A stretch of 48,601 bases of DNA, taken from contig AWNW01000003.1 of NCBI GenBank assembly GCA_000493945.1, positions 12,582 to 61,182 of the forward strand, read 5' to 3'. How positions within the stretch are numbered: position 1 is the first letter of the stretch; each line of letters starts with the position of its first letter. The notes below the pieces were generated by a model, which did not search any database, was not told the DNA's origin, and worked only from the letters and a program-made list of their open reading frames with translations. A program made the translations under genes and the position numbers. This stretch comes from Candidatus Hydrogenedens terephthalaticus JGI OTU-1. GTDB taxonomy: Bacteria > Hydrogenedentota > Hydrogenedentia > Hydrogenedentales > Hydrogenedentaceae. This document shows positions 1 to 10,020 of the stretch, one piece after another.

Positions 1-2046
1 TTTGTCAAAAGCCTCTAATACCATGGGAACTAATCCGGGAACATCAGGATATAAAGACTCAAACTTCTTTGTTTCTAAATGTCGGGCAAAGTTTTTTACA
101 CTGGCAAGGTATAAGAAATGCCAGAAGGGTTGTCTCATTCTACTTGCATGTTGCCATGCATGGTCTAATGCGATTCTCCACATCAACAGTTTTTCTGCAT
201 CCTCTTCATAACAAAATATTCCATACCAACTCATCAGGCATAGATTGTTATCCCAGGGAACTACATAATCAGGAGGAAAATACATTTTAGACTGCATGGC
301 ATTGGCGTGATAAAAGTATTTATTACAAAGTTCATTAAATTTCTCATCATAAATCTTATCTCCAGTTATATGATGAGCCACCCGTAAGAATGATAATATC
401 ATCATAGAGTTTAGCCCCCGTTGTTCCCAACCTTTGAGTGAATGAAGTGTTTCGGGGTCAAAAAATGCCCATCGAGTAGGTTTACCATCATGGTCTATTA
501 AACAATAATTATTATTGATGAGATGGTCAGTTACCGCTTTAACCACTTCCCTTACAGGTTGTTTCTCTTCTTCGGTTTCTGCCACAAGGTCATAATATAT
601 ACCATAAAAAAAGTAATGACCAATTAATTCATCGGAACTTGTGTCACATTTCCACATATATTTGCCGTCTGAAGAAGTTACAAAACGGGGAACAATCTGT
701 TTCCATAGAGGATCTGTTATCTGTCTACGAGCATTGTATTCTGCCCCCATAATTTCATTTACAGGTTCAGGCCAATCTATGGGTATTATGACGCGTGCAG
801 GCATATCTCTACCCGTAATATCTACAAGTCGTTTGCACGCAAAAAAACTTCTCTTAGCAATTTCTTTGGACTTCGGGTCTTTTGTTACGGCATAACGGAA
901 GGCGTGCCCTGCTCCATACATGGCTGTATAAAGTCCGTCATTATCGGAAATAGAAGGAACCCATGTTTCTACATTAAAAGGTTCTTTCAGTTTACAAAAA
1001 GCGATATATCCATCTCTATTATGTCGCGTTTCTACTTGTTGTATAAAGTAATCTGATTTCTCATCAAGGTTCATTAGTTTTCGTTCAATAAGAGAAAGCC
1101 CTTTGGGTGTAGCAAGCCAGGAATTCCCATTGGGTTCTACGGCAATTGAGTTAACGAAATCATTCATTAACCAGCGATGACTGAAACGATAATCGAATTT
1201 CCCTTTCTCATGTCGAATAGCCCCCCGAGTTGTTGCAAACCATACAACATCCCCTTTTTCACCTGAAACTGCAGAAAGAAATTCGTTCCACGGTAAACCT
1301 TCGGCTCCTGTATATAGTGTCCATGTATTCTGATTGTATTTGCCTACTCCCTCTTTACTTCCAAACCATAAATTTCCTTCCTTGTCAAAAGTAAGAGCCT
1401 TTACATCGCGAGGTGCCCATCTACGCTTATTATCTTCTGGTAAAAGCCAAACCCAATCTGTTTTTGAAGAATCAAAAAGATAAATGCCTTCCTGAGTTCC
1501 GACAACAATCTCTCTATTTTCCCCTACAGCAATAGAATATATTTCTGTTCCGGGTCCTTTTATCTCTTGAGGATTATCTGAGTTAAGCCCGCAATAAATT
1601 ACTTCTGTTTTACAAATTATATAGAGTTTCATCTCTTTATCTGATGAAATGGTAGCATGTAATCCAGTGATTTCCTTCTGTATCGGCAGATTAAGAATAT
1701 TCCATTTTTTTTCATCAAGGTTATACTGTGCTACTTGATTATTATCGGAAATAAAAATGATATTTTCTGCACCTGTCATATAAGTAGGTTTTATGGAAGT
1801 ATCATTTGAAATAGATTGCCATTGATTATCTCTATAAGTTTGTATATCGCCAGAATTGGATAAAACAAAAACGCCATAAGATGGTAGATAAACTACATGT
1901 TTGATATTATTTTCTACCAATCCTTCTTTTTCTCTAAAAAATGTTCTTACCTCTTGAACAAAAGGTTCATTTCTTTGTGCAACAGCAAATGTTTCATGGC
2001 TGAGGAAGGATAAAAAGAGAATGATGAGAATAAATTGTTTTTTCAT
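1..2046 (-). CDS. Secreted two-component-style propeller + alpha/alpha-toroid protein (3' end outside window)
   Basis: I translated this frame by hand: it stays open from an ATG at 2046 to the window edge, so the C-terminus is missing (682 residues seen). The N-terminus (MKKQFILIILFLSFLSHETFA) is a signal peptide. Residues ~30-330 contain propeller-like strands such as GNLWFGSKEGVGKYN and NSWLATPKGLSLIE, as in 'two-component regulator propeller' repeats. Residues ~370-680 look like an alpha/alpha-toroid (six-hairpin) domain, with DTSSDELIGHYFF and helical repeats ending at the edge. A good ribosome site (AAAGGAA) precedes the ATG. It lies 30 bases downstream of the GH2-like gene on the same strand, so co-transcription is likely. 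A role in sensing or cleaving an extracellular glycan is inference; no catalytic residue was identified. Confidence 0.8.
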   Translation of the reverse strand, partial: MKKQFILIILFLSFLSHETFAVAQRNEPFVQEVRTFFREKEGLVENNIKHVVYLPSYGVFVLSNSGDIQTYRDNQWQSISNDTSIKPTYMTGAENIIFISDNNQVAQYNLDEKKWNILNLPIQKEITGLHATISSDKEMKLYIICKTEVIYCGLNSDNPQEIKGPGTEIYSIAVGENREIVVGTQEGIYLFDSSKTDWVWLLPEDNKRRWAPRDVKALTFDKEGNLWFGSKEGVGKYNQNTWTLYTGAEGLPWNEFLSAVSGEKGDVVWFATTRGAIRHEKGKFDYRFSHRWLMNDFVNSIAVEPNGNSWLATPKGLSLIERKLMNLDEKSDYFIQQVETRHNRDGYIAFCKLKEPFNVETWVPSISDNDGLYTAMYGAGHAFRYAVTKDPKSKEIAKRSFFACKRLVDITGRDMPARVIIPIDWPEPVNEIMGAEYNARRQITDPLWKQIVPRFVTSSDGKYMWKCDTSSDELIGHYFFYGIYYDLVAETEEEKQPVREVVKAVTDHLINNNYCLIDHDGKPTRWAFFDPETLHSLKGWEQRGLNSMMILSFLRVAHHITGDKIYDEKFNELCNKYFYHANAMQSKMYFPPDYVVPWDNNLCLMSWYGIFCYEEDAEKLLMWRIALDHAWQHASRMRQPFWHFLYLASVKNFARHLETKKFESLYPDVPGLVPMVLEAFDK

Positions 2047-2076
2047 TTTTCTATTCCTTTTAATGTTAAAAATTTT

Positions 2077-5000
2077 TTACCAGTTTATATCAAGCTTTTT
2101 TCTTTTATTATCGTAGAAGTTAAGGATAAATGAATGTTCGCCGTTGTCTTTAATCATTTTGATAAATATTGAATTTTTCCACTTACGCAAAGATACTTTT
2201 GCTTCAAATATTTGGACTTGAGGGAGGGAAGTCAGGTTTTCAAGAATTTTGTTATTATTAAACCATAATGTAAATGAATTGGAAGTCTCTATTTGTAAAA
2301 TTATTTCCTCCTTATTTTCATAGGTAAACTCGGCAAAGGCAAATGCTACACCGCTGTCCTGTGTAAGATGAGAAGGGGTTAAAGGAATAGACAAAGCCTC
2401 ATGAAAATCAAGTAGATGATTTTTGTTTATATCAGTATAATAGGGTTTCCAGCGTATTTCCCCGTATTTGCCCCAGTATGTTGAGGTTATATCCATAGAA
2501 TCAACATCGGGATATGATTTGTCTTCCTCTTCTTTAATAATAAGAGGGAATTCCCCTATAACCATCCACTTCCGTAATTTTTTGCTTCTTTGGAATCGCA
2601 ATTGTTCAAGGATATTTTGAGGTAATGGAATATCTGTATTGGAAGGAATTGCTCTACGAGCAAAATAATTTACCATGTTGATAAACAGATGTAGTGCAAT
2701 AGGGTCTTGGGGTATATTTTCTAAAACTTTAAAATAAACAAAAACAAGTTTCCCCACTCCATAGCGACTTACAAGGATATCAGAACCCCAAAAAGGTTCT
2801 ACATCTTTTCCCTGAGGAATAACAAAACACCCACAAATATCTTCATCCCCTTTCTCTAAAAACACTTTAGATGGCAGAATATTTCTATATTCTTGTTTCA
2901 TTATACAGCGATTGGGGAGATTAAGAAATAGTGGGTGAGGTTTTACATAATGAAAGTGTAGAAATTCATCAGGATATTCGAGATTAACTGATGTAAATTG
3001 TGTACAATTGGGCAACAATTTACTTAATTCATTCCAATCATCAGGAGGAGAGAAAATGATAGCAATGGCTCCGTATCGAACATGTTCCATCATAGAAATA
3101 AATTCAGTTTCATTATAAGCAAAAACGGAATTGTAAATCGGTGGAACGATATAGATAGGAGGAAATGTTGTAGGTTCTTCTACCCAAGGAGAACATATTT
3201 TGGAAAATTGTCCACTTGTATCAATAAATTTGACGGGAATATTTGTGGGTTGTGGAATAGGAAATACATTGATACTGCTTTTGATTTCAGAAATAATCTG
3301 ATTATTCAGTGATAATCTTGCCACTATCAAGTGCTGGCCTATGTTTCCAGAACCTGAAATATCTCCTACCCAAAGTTCTTTATTGTCTTTTTTTAATTTA
3401 ACATCCTTTTTCTTCTTCCATAACACCTGTTGTGTGGGGCTCGATATTTGAATAGATAAAGATGCCTTAGTTTCTGTTTCGTTAGATAGATATTCATCAT
3501 TATGAGAGACAAAAGAAACATTAACAGCAGTTTCTTCATCTTGTAATATATTTGTTTTACCTAAATTAATTACCAGTCGAAGGTTATTATTTATTTGACG
3601 CAATTGTCTATGTAAATTTTCAGGCAGTTTTAGAAAATCTAAAAATCCGGCGGAAGAAAAGATAGCTTTGTCTATTGAGTTTTGTAGACAATATCCCTTT
3701 ATTTTAGGATTCCACAGTATGGAGTTTACATACGACTGTAAGTTGGTTATGTAAAGTTCTTTTATTTGTTCCAGAAAATTATCTATAGAAGTAAATGTTA
3801 AACTTAAGTCCCGTTCTGTAAAGCCATCCTTAATTTTTGATATACAAGATTCATATTTATTCCCAATACCGATACTTTGATGTTCTCTTTTTTCTGACTG
3901 GATCTGGATTGCAAAATTAAGGGTATTGTCATCTCCAATATGTTCTAAAAATTTCTGCGTTGCATTATTTAAATAGTCGCAAGATTGTGTCCATATCTGC
4001 TTTGTAGGTAATAAATGTATGTTATAAGGAATACAAGAATAGGAAGGGTATTTAGAATAATGAGAGGGTGGATATATTGTAATTAATCTGCTTCGGTCTG
4101 TTTTGCGAATATTACGAACAAAGTTCGAGATATTAAAATTTTTGGATGTATATTCAAACCACATCCATACAAAAGAAGGATTGTTAATATAATTATTCAG
4201 CAATTCATCAATTTCTATTTGCGCCAGTTCCCTCCATTTTTTTGAATTAGTATCATGTTGTATTGAAGGAGTTTGTGCCACCATAACACCTGTTTCATCA
4301 CAAATACGAATTATCTTTTCAGGCAAAGGTCGTCCATAAGAAAAAATTAAATCAAAATTATCTTTACGCAGTTTCGAAAAAAATTCTCTTAACGGGTTTT
4401 CTGAATAAGAAGAGGTATTTAAGTCTTTTATATTCCAATCAAAATAGAATGCTCGAACAAAGGATGGCTTAAAGTTTAGTATGAATTGATTATCGTTTAT
4501 ACTAAAATCCCGCATTCCAAACGGAATTATTGCAAAATCAGAAGATGTTTGGGTTATATATTCAATTTGCAGTGTATATAATTTGGGAGAAGAGGGGCTC
4601 CATGTTTCGAAATCTTCCATCTGTATTATTAATTTAGGCTTTTTACTTTTTATTTCAATATTTAGTTCAGGTATTTTTGCCCGTAGAATACAATCTTTGT
4701 AATTTACATATACATTGGTTACTATTCTTTTACCACGAATATCTGGTTTTACCTGAATATTTTGAATGTAATAACGAGGAACGAACTCAATGTATATCTC
4801 CCCCCAAATTCCCGGAAATTGCACCCAGGATAAATCATATATCGTAGTAAATTTTGATAAGTTTTGCCATGAGAACGGAGATACCTTAATTACAAGTAAA
4901 TTTTTCCCTTTTTGCACATATCGGGTGATGTTAAAATGGAATTTGGTAAAGGCGCCCTCATGAACCCCTATATATTGTCCGTTTAGCCAGACAACGGATT

Positions 5001-5253
5001 TAAAATTGACATTTTGCAGGTGCAGAAGTAGAAGTATATCATCCTGTAAATTTTCGATATCGAATTCTTTAATAAACCATAAAGAGGTGGAATCTGTTAT
5101 TTCATAGATAGGTTCTATCAGAGGAAGCGAAATTTCCACTCCCTTATCAATCGGCGGATTTAAATACCACTGGCTCTCTTCACCTTTATTTTCATGGTCA
5201 GGGATGAAGAGCCAAACTCCATTCATATTCAATTTTTGTCGGTTCGGGAACAT
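2077..5253 (-). CDS. Glycoside hydrolase family 2-like protein, catalytic motif degenerate
   Basis: The 1058-residue product has the GH2 layout. A sugar-binding jelly roll covers ~1-160, with the typical 'W-L-N-G-x-x-I-G-x-H-E-G' turn near 89-100 and FPGIWGEI near 146-153. An Ig-like domain follows (~160-255; WSPSSPKLYTLQI, then FGMRDF). A TIM-barrel-like part covers ~255-530. A glutamine-amidotransferase-like fold and a C-terminal jelly roll follow. In active GH2 enzymes the acid/base glutamate sits in a W-S-x-G-N-E motif. Here the equivalent stretch (NNPSFVWMWFEYTSKN, ~357-372) has no N-E pair, so hydrolysis by the usual mechanism is doubtful. There is no obvious signal peptide, unlike its neighbours. 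The start ATG has AAGGG about seven bases upstream. It may be a binding or pseudo-enzyme, or a divergent GH2 subfamily. Confidence 0.8.
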   Translation of the reverse strand: MFPNRQKLNMNGVWLFIPDHENKGEESQWYLNPPIDKGVEISLPLIEPIYEITDSTSLWFIKEFDIENLQDDILLLLHLQNVNFKSVVWLNGQYIGVHEGAFTKFHFNITRYVQKGKNLLVIKVSPFSWQNLSKFTTIYDLSWVQFPGIWGEIYIEFVPRYYIQNIQVKPDIRGKRIVTNVYVNYKDCILRAKIPELNIEIKSKKPKLIIQMEDFETWSPSSPKLYTLQIEYITQTSSDFAIIPFGMRDFSINDNQFILNFKPSFVRAFYFDWNIKDLNTSSYSENPLREFFSKLRKDNFDLIFSYGRPLPEKIIRICDETGVMVAQTPSIQHDTNSKKWRELAQIEIDELLNNYINNPSFVWMWFEYTSKNFNISNFVRNIRKTDRSRLITIYPPSHYSKYPSYSCIPYNIHLLPTKQIWTQSCDYLNNATQKFLEHIGDDNTLNFAIQIQSEKREHQSIGIGNKYESCISKIKDGFTERDLSLTFTSIDNFLEQIKELYITNLQSYVNSILWNPKIKGYCLQNSIDKAIFSSAGFLDFLKLPENLHRQLRQINNNLRLVINLGKTNILQDEETAVNVSFVSHNDEYLSNETETKASLSIQISSPTQQVLWKKKKDVKLKKDNKELWVGDISGSGNIGQHLIVARLSLNNQIISEIKSSINVFPIPQPTNIPVKFIDTSGQFSKICSPWVEEPTTFPPIYIVPPIYNSVFAYNETEFISMMEHVRYGAIAIIFSPPDDWNELSKLLPNCTQFTSVNLEYPDEFLHFHYVKPHPLFLNLPNRCIMKQEYRNILPSKVFLEKGDEDICGCFVIPQGKDVEPFWGSDILVSRYGVGKLVFVYFKVLENIPQDPIALHLFINMVNYFARRAIPSNTDIPLPQNILEQLRFQRSKKLRKWMVIGEFPLIIKEEEDKSYPDVDSMDITSTYWGKYGEIRWKPYYTDINKNHLLDFHEALSIPLTPSHLTQDSGVAFAFAEFTYENKEEIILQIETSNSFTLWFNNNKILENLTSLPQVQIFEAKVSLRKWKNSIFIKMIKDNGEHSFILNFYDNKRKKLDINW

Positions 5254-5377
5254 GCAAAACCCTTAACTGTCTCGAACTTGAGGAATACAATTTTACTTTT
5301 AATCGAGATATAAGGTCAAATTATACTATAAAAAGTATACTACAAACATAAAAAGAACAATTAAGAGGATATAAAAA

Positions 5378-6392
5378 ATGAATACCATGTTACTTTGTAT
5401 TATTTGTTTTATTAAAACATCAACTGCAAATGAATTTGTATTACCCGAAATTGAAAAGAATCTCTTACAAATCGGGAAGAAGTTTTTAAATTACGAAGTA
5501 ATACTTCGCCCTGATAAAAATGAACCTGAATGGTGGGCAGGTGCTCCATCCGTAGTAAGAGATAAAAAAGGAATGTTCTGGCTTGCATGTAGAATGCGAA
5601 CTGCCGAAGGACAAAGGGGTTTTCGTGGATATGAAATACGAATCCTGAATAGTAAAGACGGTGTTCATTTTAATAAAGTAAAAAGTATCCGAAGAGAGGA
5701 TGTCCCTGTCCCCGGTTTCGAACGACCGTCTATCCTAATAGACCCGTTAACAAGTAAATTTAAACTGTATGCGTGCGCACCTGATTCAAATAATATATGG
5801 TCAATCATAAAATTTGATGATGCAGGTAACCCCGAAGAGTTTCAACCCGAAACTGCAAAAAAAATAATATCACCCCCCCGAAAAAAGATTTGATAGAGAT
5901 ATTCGTCCTCGTGGATATAAAGACCCAGTTATTTTTATTCACGATGGCATCTATCATTGTTACACCATAGGTTATATACGCGAAAACGAATGGATATTCC
6001 ATTTTACAAGCAGCGATGGAGAAACATGGCTTCCTGAAGGAGATGAAAATGAGCCGATAATGAATTTAAATGGCTGGCATAATTTCTTTGTAAGACCTAC
6101 CTCTATATTACCCATAGGAGTTGGTTTCCTATTCATTTATGAGGGTTCAAATATAAAATGGTATGACCCTGTTTACAACATTGCAACAGGATTGGGATTT
6201 ACATTCGATTTGCATAATATCATTGATTTAACTCCAAATTCTCCGTTATTAATAAGCAATACTCCCGGAGATATGTTTGCTACATTTCGATATTCTCATT
6301 GGCTCTGGGTAGAAGATGAAATATGGGTATATGCAGAAGTGGTATGTTCTGACAAAACACATGAAATAAGATTATATAGAATCAAAAAATAA
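5378..6392 (+). pseudogene. Five-bladed beta-propeller glycosidase-like gene, frameshifted at a C-run
   Basis: Two reading frames join into one protein of about 337 residues. Frame one runs from the ATG at 5378 and stops at 5891-5893. The other frame carries on the homology without its own start (FDRDIRPRGYKDPVIF at 5889 onward) to the stop at 6392. Dropping one base from the seven-C run at 5873-5879, or from the A-run at 5881-5886, restores the frame. Strand motifs such as APSVVRDKKGMFWLACRMR, YKDPVIF and HFTSSDGETW resemble the GH43/GH32/GH130-type five-bladed propeller fold. A short hydrophobic N-terminus ending in STA may be a signal peptide. It is divergent from the GH2-like gene. Either the frameshift is real or it is a homopolymer error in the assembly; the substrate is unknown. 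Confidence 0.7.
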
Positions 6393-6428
6393 TTATTAGC
6401 AAAAAACAAAAAAAATTTTAAAAAAGAC

Positions 6429-6458
6429 TTGACAAATACTTTTTTTTTTTTGTATAAT
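6429..6458 (+). promoter_or_regulatory. Sigma-70-type promoter with a T-tract spacer
   Basis: A perfect -35 box TTGACA (6429-6434) and a perfect -10 box TATAAT (6453-6458) are separated by 18 bases that are mostly a run of T. It sits 79 bases before the ATG at 6538 and should drive the 6538-11031 operon. Confidence 0.8.
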
Positions 6459-6537
6459 GAAATAAGATGATCAAAGAAGTAGTAAGTAGTGTTTTTTACA
6501 ATTGAAAAAGAACAAACCTCAAAAGAGGAGGAAAAGT

Positions 6538-8067
6538 ATGAAACGGAAATTGTATCTTTTTATTTGTATAGTCATTGTAAGTAGTTTTTTCTCTAATGGC
6601 ATCTATAGTCTAGACACGGCATATTTGCAGAAGGTAAAGACAGAAGAACAGAATGCGTATACGGAGATAAACGAAGGGAAAGTAAAGGAAGGATTGCGCC
6701 GTCTTGTTCAATTATTTCGAGAAGCCCCTCTGGACGATGCACAATATATAGAACCGTTATTAGGACCTTTCCAATTATTTTGTTATACCTCATCCCGTCA
6801 TGATTGGGTTTTGAGGACATTATCAGAAGGGGGAATAAGGGATACAGAACCATTATTAGAGCCATCAGTATATCCCATAGACCGTTTATTACTGACAGGT
6901 GCTTATACGATGAAAGCACCTGTAGATATGATGAGTAAGGCACAGATGTATAGTAATCTTTCCAAATTAATCAATAGTGAAGAGAATATGCCGCATGTAG
7001 TTGGAATAGGGCTGGGTCTGTTAACATTTCCAGAAAAACAAGAAGTAATGGGAATATCAACAGATTTTTATCGAATATTAAGTGTTCCATATATGAGAAC
7101 AAGCAATACGGTGGTTCAACAAATGTTCGTAGAGATACAGGTTTTGCAGCAATTAAGAGAACTTATAGAAGCAGTAAAGGGGTTGGAATGTAAAGGCAAT
7201 ATGGATTGTATAGGACGAGAAATCCAGAAATGGTCAAAAGAGGGGAAGACAGCATTATTAGGCAAGATGAAAGAGTGGGGTATTACATCCGAAGAAGTAT
7301 TGACTCTATCGCCAGGTTTGAATTCTATATCAGTGGGCTTACCCACAATGGATTTGAAAGATATGAGCAGAGAAACTTTTAAATTATGGTCAGATATGTT
7401 GAAGAATTCTACGGATTCACGAATTCGTTATATGCTATTGTCCTTTTTAAAATTGGGTTTGTGCTTTGAAGATATAAGGGAGGAAATAGGGAGCGTTTTG
7501 GAAGATTTGATTAAGGAACCGGGTTCAATCATGACTATGGAAGGCATATACGCACATTGTATTCTTGCAGATTGGGATATACAGAGGCACCGAGCAAAAG
7601 AGTTATATTTTCGGAGTAAGGAGTTAATACAAACCGGGGTATTACCGGGTGTATTCAGTCCCCGTAGTTTATATGAAGAGCGAGAAAAAGTGTTACGGTC
7701 TGCATATAATTATTTTGTGAAACTATGCTGGTATGAGTATGCAGTAGAATTAGGTGGACATTTGAAAATGCCGAACTGGATGGACATAGAAATATTCAAG
7801 CGAGAGCCATTATTTATAAGTATGAAGATGATAAAAGAAGAAACAGCTGGCTTAAGATTTAGGGAGAAAGAAGAAGAGTTAAAGAATTATTATTTAGAAA
7901 TAGCAGAACATACCCCGAATGCGGAATTGAAGTCCGAAATGATGTCTCTAACAAAAGAACCGTTACGCGATATAGCTCCTCGAACAAGAAATAATACCCC
8001 TCCACCAGTAGGTGATATAATGATGGACCGTATACGAGAAGAAATAACAAAAAAGGCTTCCAAGTAA
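6538..8067 (+). CDS. Secreted protein of unknown function, first gene of the caspase-like lipoprotein operon
   Basis: I do not recognise this 509-residue protein. The ATG at 6538 is chosen because GAGGAGG lies at 6525-6531, seven bases upstream; an in-frame TTG at 6502 has no such site. The product begins MKRKLYLFICIVIVSSFFSN, a signal peptide, and is otherwise helical and charged, with repeated L-x-x-L-x-x-type helices that could form an alpha-solenoid. There is no membrane segment after the leader. It is followed 49 bases later by the lipoprotein gene, and both have strong Shine-Dalgarno sites, so one transcript from the 6429 promoter is likely. The function is unknown; the operon context suggests an extracytoplasmic role. 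Confidence 0.75.
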   Translation: MKRKLYLFICIVIVSSFFSNGIYSLDTAYLQKVKTEEQNAYTEINEGKVKEGLRRLVQLFREAPLDDAQYIEPLLGPFQLFCYTSSRHDWVLRTLSEGGIRDTEPLLEPSVYPIDRLLLTGAYTMKAPVDMMSKAQMYSNLSKLINSEENMPHVVGIGLGLLTFPEKQEVMGISTDFYRILSVPYMRTSNTVVQQMFVEIQVLQQLRELIEAVKGLECKGNMDCIGREIQKWSKEGKTALLGKMKEWGITSEEVLTLSPGLNSISVGLPTMDLKDMSRETFKLWSDMLKNSTDSRIRYMLLSFLKLGLCFEDIREEIGSVLEDLIKEPGSIMTMEGIYAHCILADWDIQRHRAKELYFRSKELIQTGVLPGVFSPRSLYEEREKVLRSAYNYFVKLCWYEYAVELGGHLKMPNWMDIEIFKREPLFISMKMIKEETAGLRFREKEEELKNYYLEIAEHTPNAELKSEMMSLTKEPLRDIAPRTRNNTPPPVGDIMMDRIREEITKKASK

Positions 8068-8116
8068 AAGTAAATAATTATCAAGGACAATAACAATAAA
8101 TAAGGAGGAAAGAGAC

Positions 8117-10010
8117 ATGAATAATTGGGAAAAATCAATAAAACAAAGGTTATTAATGTTTTGTCTGGTAGTAATAGGAATTGGAATAGTAATAAGTATG
8201 AGTGGATGTCCATCGGAAGTGTGTGAATGTGGAAATAACATACAGACAATAGTGAAAGGGTCAATTCCTTTAGGGGCGGGGAATGTATCATTAAGTCCAG
8301 ATAAACCCTCATATACCCGCGGAGAGTTTGTTACTGCAACATTTACACCAGCAGAAAACTATAAAATAGATTATTGGATAGATTCGAGCGGATGGTTTAA
8401 CCTTTTTCCTGCTAATCAAACTTATATATGGGTTACAGAAAATATAATATTATCGGCTGTCAGTTCATGGAATAAACGGAAAATACATGTTTACTGGAAT
8501 CCTAATACAGTGAATGTAACTATTCCAGGTGATGCTATAGAACAAGGTTCGAGTTATTTCATAGTAGAACGAGATGTAGATAGTTTAGCAACATTTGCAG
8601 GGGAAATAAGAAATGACTTACCTCCATTACCACCAGGTCTTGTAAGAAAGATGATATGGGAACGAATAAACATGCCGACACCCGTAGGTCAACGGTGGGA
8701 CGAGACAGGTTGTTCAGTTATAGTAGAAGGACCTTCTTCACCACAAGCACAACCTATGTATGTACGTGCAGATATAGAAGTAGTGGAAGAATCATTACCG
8801 ACATATTCAGTAGAAATCTTTCCTATAATGTTTAATGGTGAAGGGAGTTGGCAAGGAACAATATATTGTAATCGGTGTCCTTGTAATATATGTAGTTGTC
8901 TGGCAGTGTTTCCTTATGACTATGCAAATAGTGCGGGAATAGATAAAAAGTCATTTTCATTTTTTATGGAACCAACACCTAATTTAGCATTTGTATTATG
9001 GCTTAGTGATATAGGATATAATTTACAACAATCTACAGGGTACACATTTCCTGGGGACACAGGGGGAGATAAAAATATATTTGGTATATGTGCGGAACGA
9101 ATTCATTTGTCGCCAAGTGTAGAAGGACAGGGAGTAATCCGAATTGTATCAGGAAAATACAATGAGGTGTGGGGGGTACGACCCATTGCCGTTTAATGTA
9201 GGAGGAGACTGTTCAGGCTGGGCAGGAGTCTCTATAGAAAATTGTGCTAATATAATAGGGAATGAAGTAAAATTGAAAGCAGAACCCTGTAATCGTAGTT
9301 GGGAATTTGACTATTGGGAATATTATGATGAAGATAGCCAGAGTTGGATATCATTAAGTCATTGGGATAATTTGACAGCATATATGAACTGGTGGGGGGA
9401 TTTGGATCCTGTTCCGAATCGCATACATGTTCCTTGGGGAACTACTAGCTATAGGATAAAAGCCGTTTTCCGGCAATTAAGTGCTCTGGTTGTGGAATCT
9501 AAAGATGTCCCACCGATACCTTACTTGGTCGCAGATGACTATCTTTCAGCGTTTTGTTATAGAGTAGAACATTTGTTATCATGTGGTTCTGAGACAGAGG
9601 TTTTAGAAAAAGTTACGGAAAATGATATTTTCTGCTACAATGGTCATGGGAGCTATGCAGGATATCTTGGTCTTGATAGTTCTGTGATCAATGATGAAAC
9701 GATAATTGAACCGTCAGAGGTAGAGCAATATAATGGGTTACATCCTTATAAATTTGTTTATTTAAAAGCTTGCTGTGCAGGTTGGCTAATAGAAGCATGG
9801 AGAGAGGCTTTTAATGCAATTTCTGCAATAGGATTTGAAGAACCAATTCTTACTACTGTAGCTTACCAGTTTGATATAAGGTTTTGGGAAAAAGTTTTTG
9901 TAGATGGTTATGATACTTTTGAAGCAGCAAGGAAAACTCAGGATGAATTGAAAGAGGCAGGTTACGGAAATGTTCCTCTTGTAACTGCAGGTGTTAGTAT
10001 ATGGCTATAA
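8117..10010 (+). pseudogene. Lipoprotein with InlB-like repeats and a caspase/gingipain-like C-terminal domain, frameshifted
   Basis: The ATG at 8117 has AAGGAGGAAAGAGAC in front of it. The leader ends in VISMSGC, a plausible lipobox. An early segment (SPDKPSYTRGEFVTATFTPA) and a later one (GNEVKLKAEPCNRSWEFDYW) resemble divergent InlB/Listeria-Bacteroides repeats. The first frame stops at 9196, but the second frame continues the sense without a gap. Removing one G from the six-G run at 9171-9176 gives one protein of about 630 residues. Its last ~190 residues contain NGHGS (His ~510) and LKACCAG (Cys ~552/553), spaced as the catalytic dyad of clan CD peptidases (caspase, clostripain, gingipain, CHAT). 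An active, surface-anchored cysteine peptidase is inferred. The frameshift may be real, phase-variable or an assembly error. Confidence 0.7.
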
Positions 10011-10020
10011 GGAGAAAAAA

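Noticed and set aside
7890..8312. Minus-strand open frame of 140 residues across the 6538 and 8117 genes
   Set aside because: Low-complexity leucine/serine sequence antisense to two genes with strong ribosome sites; no evidence that it is expressed.
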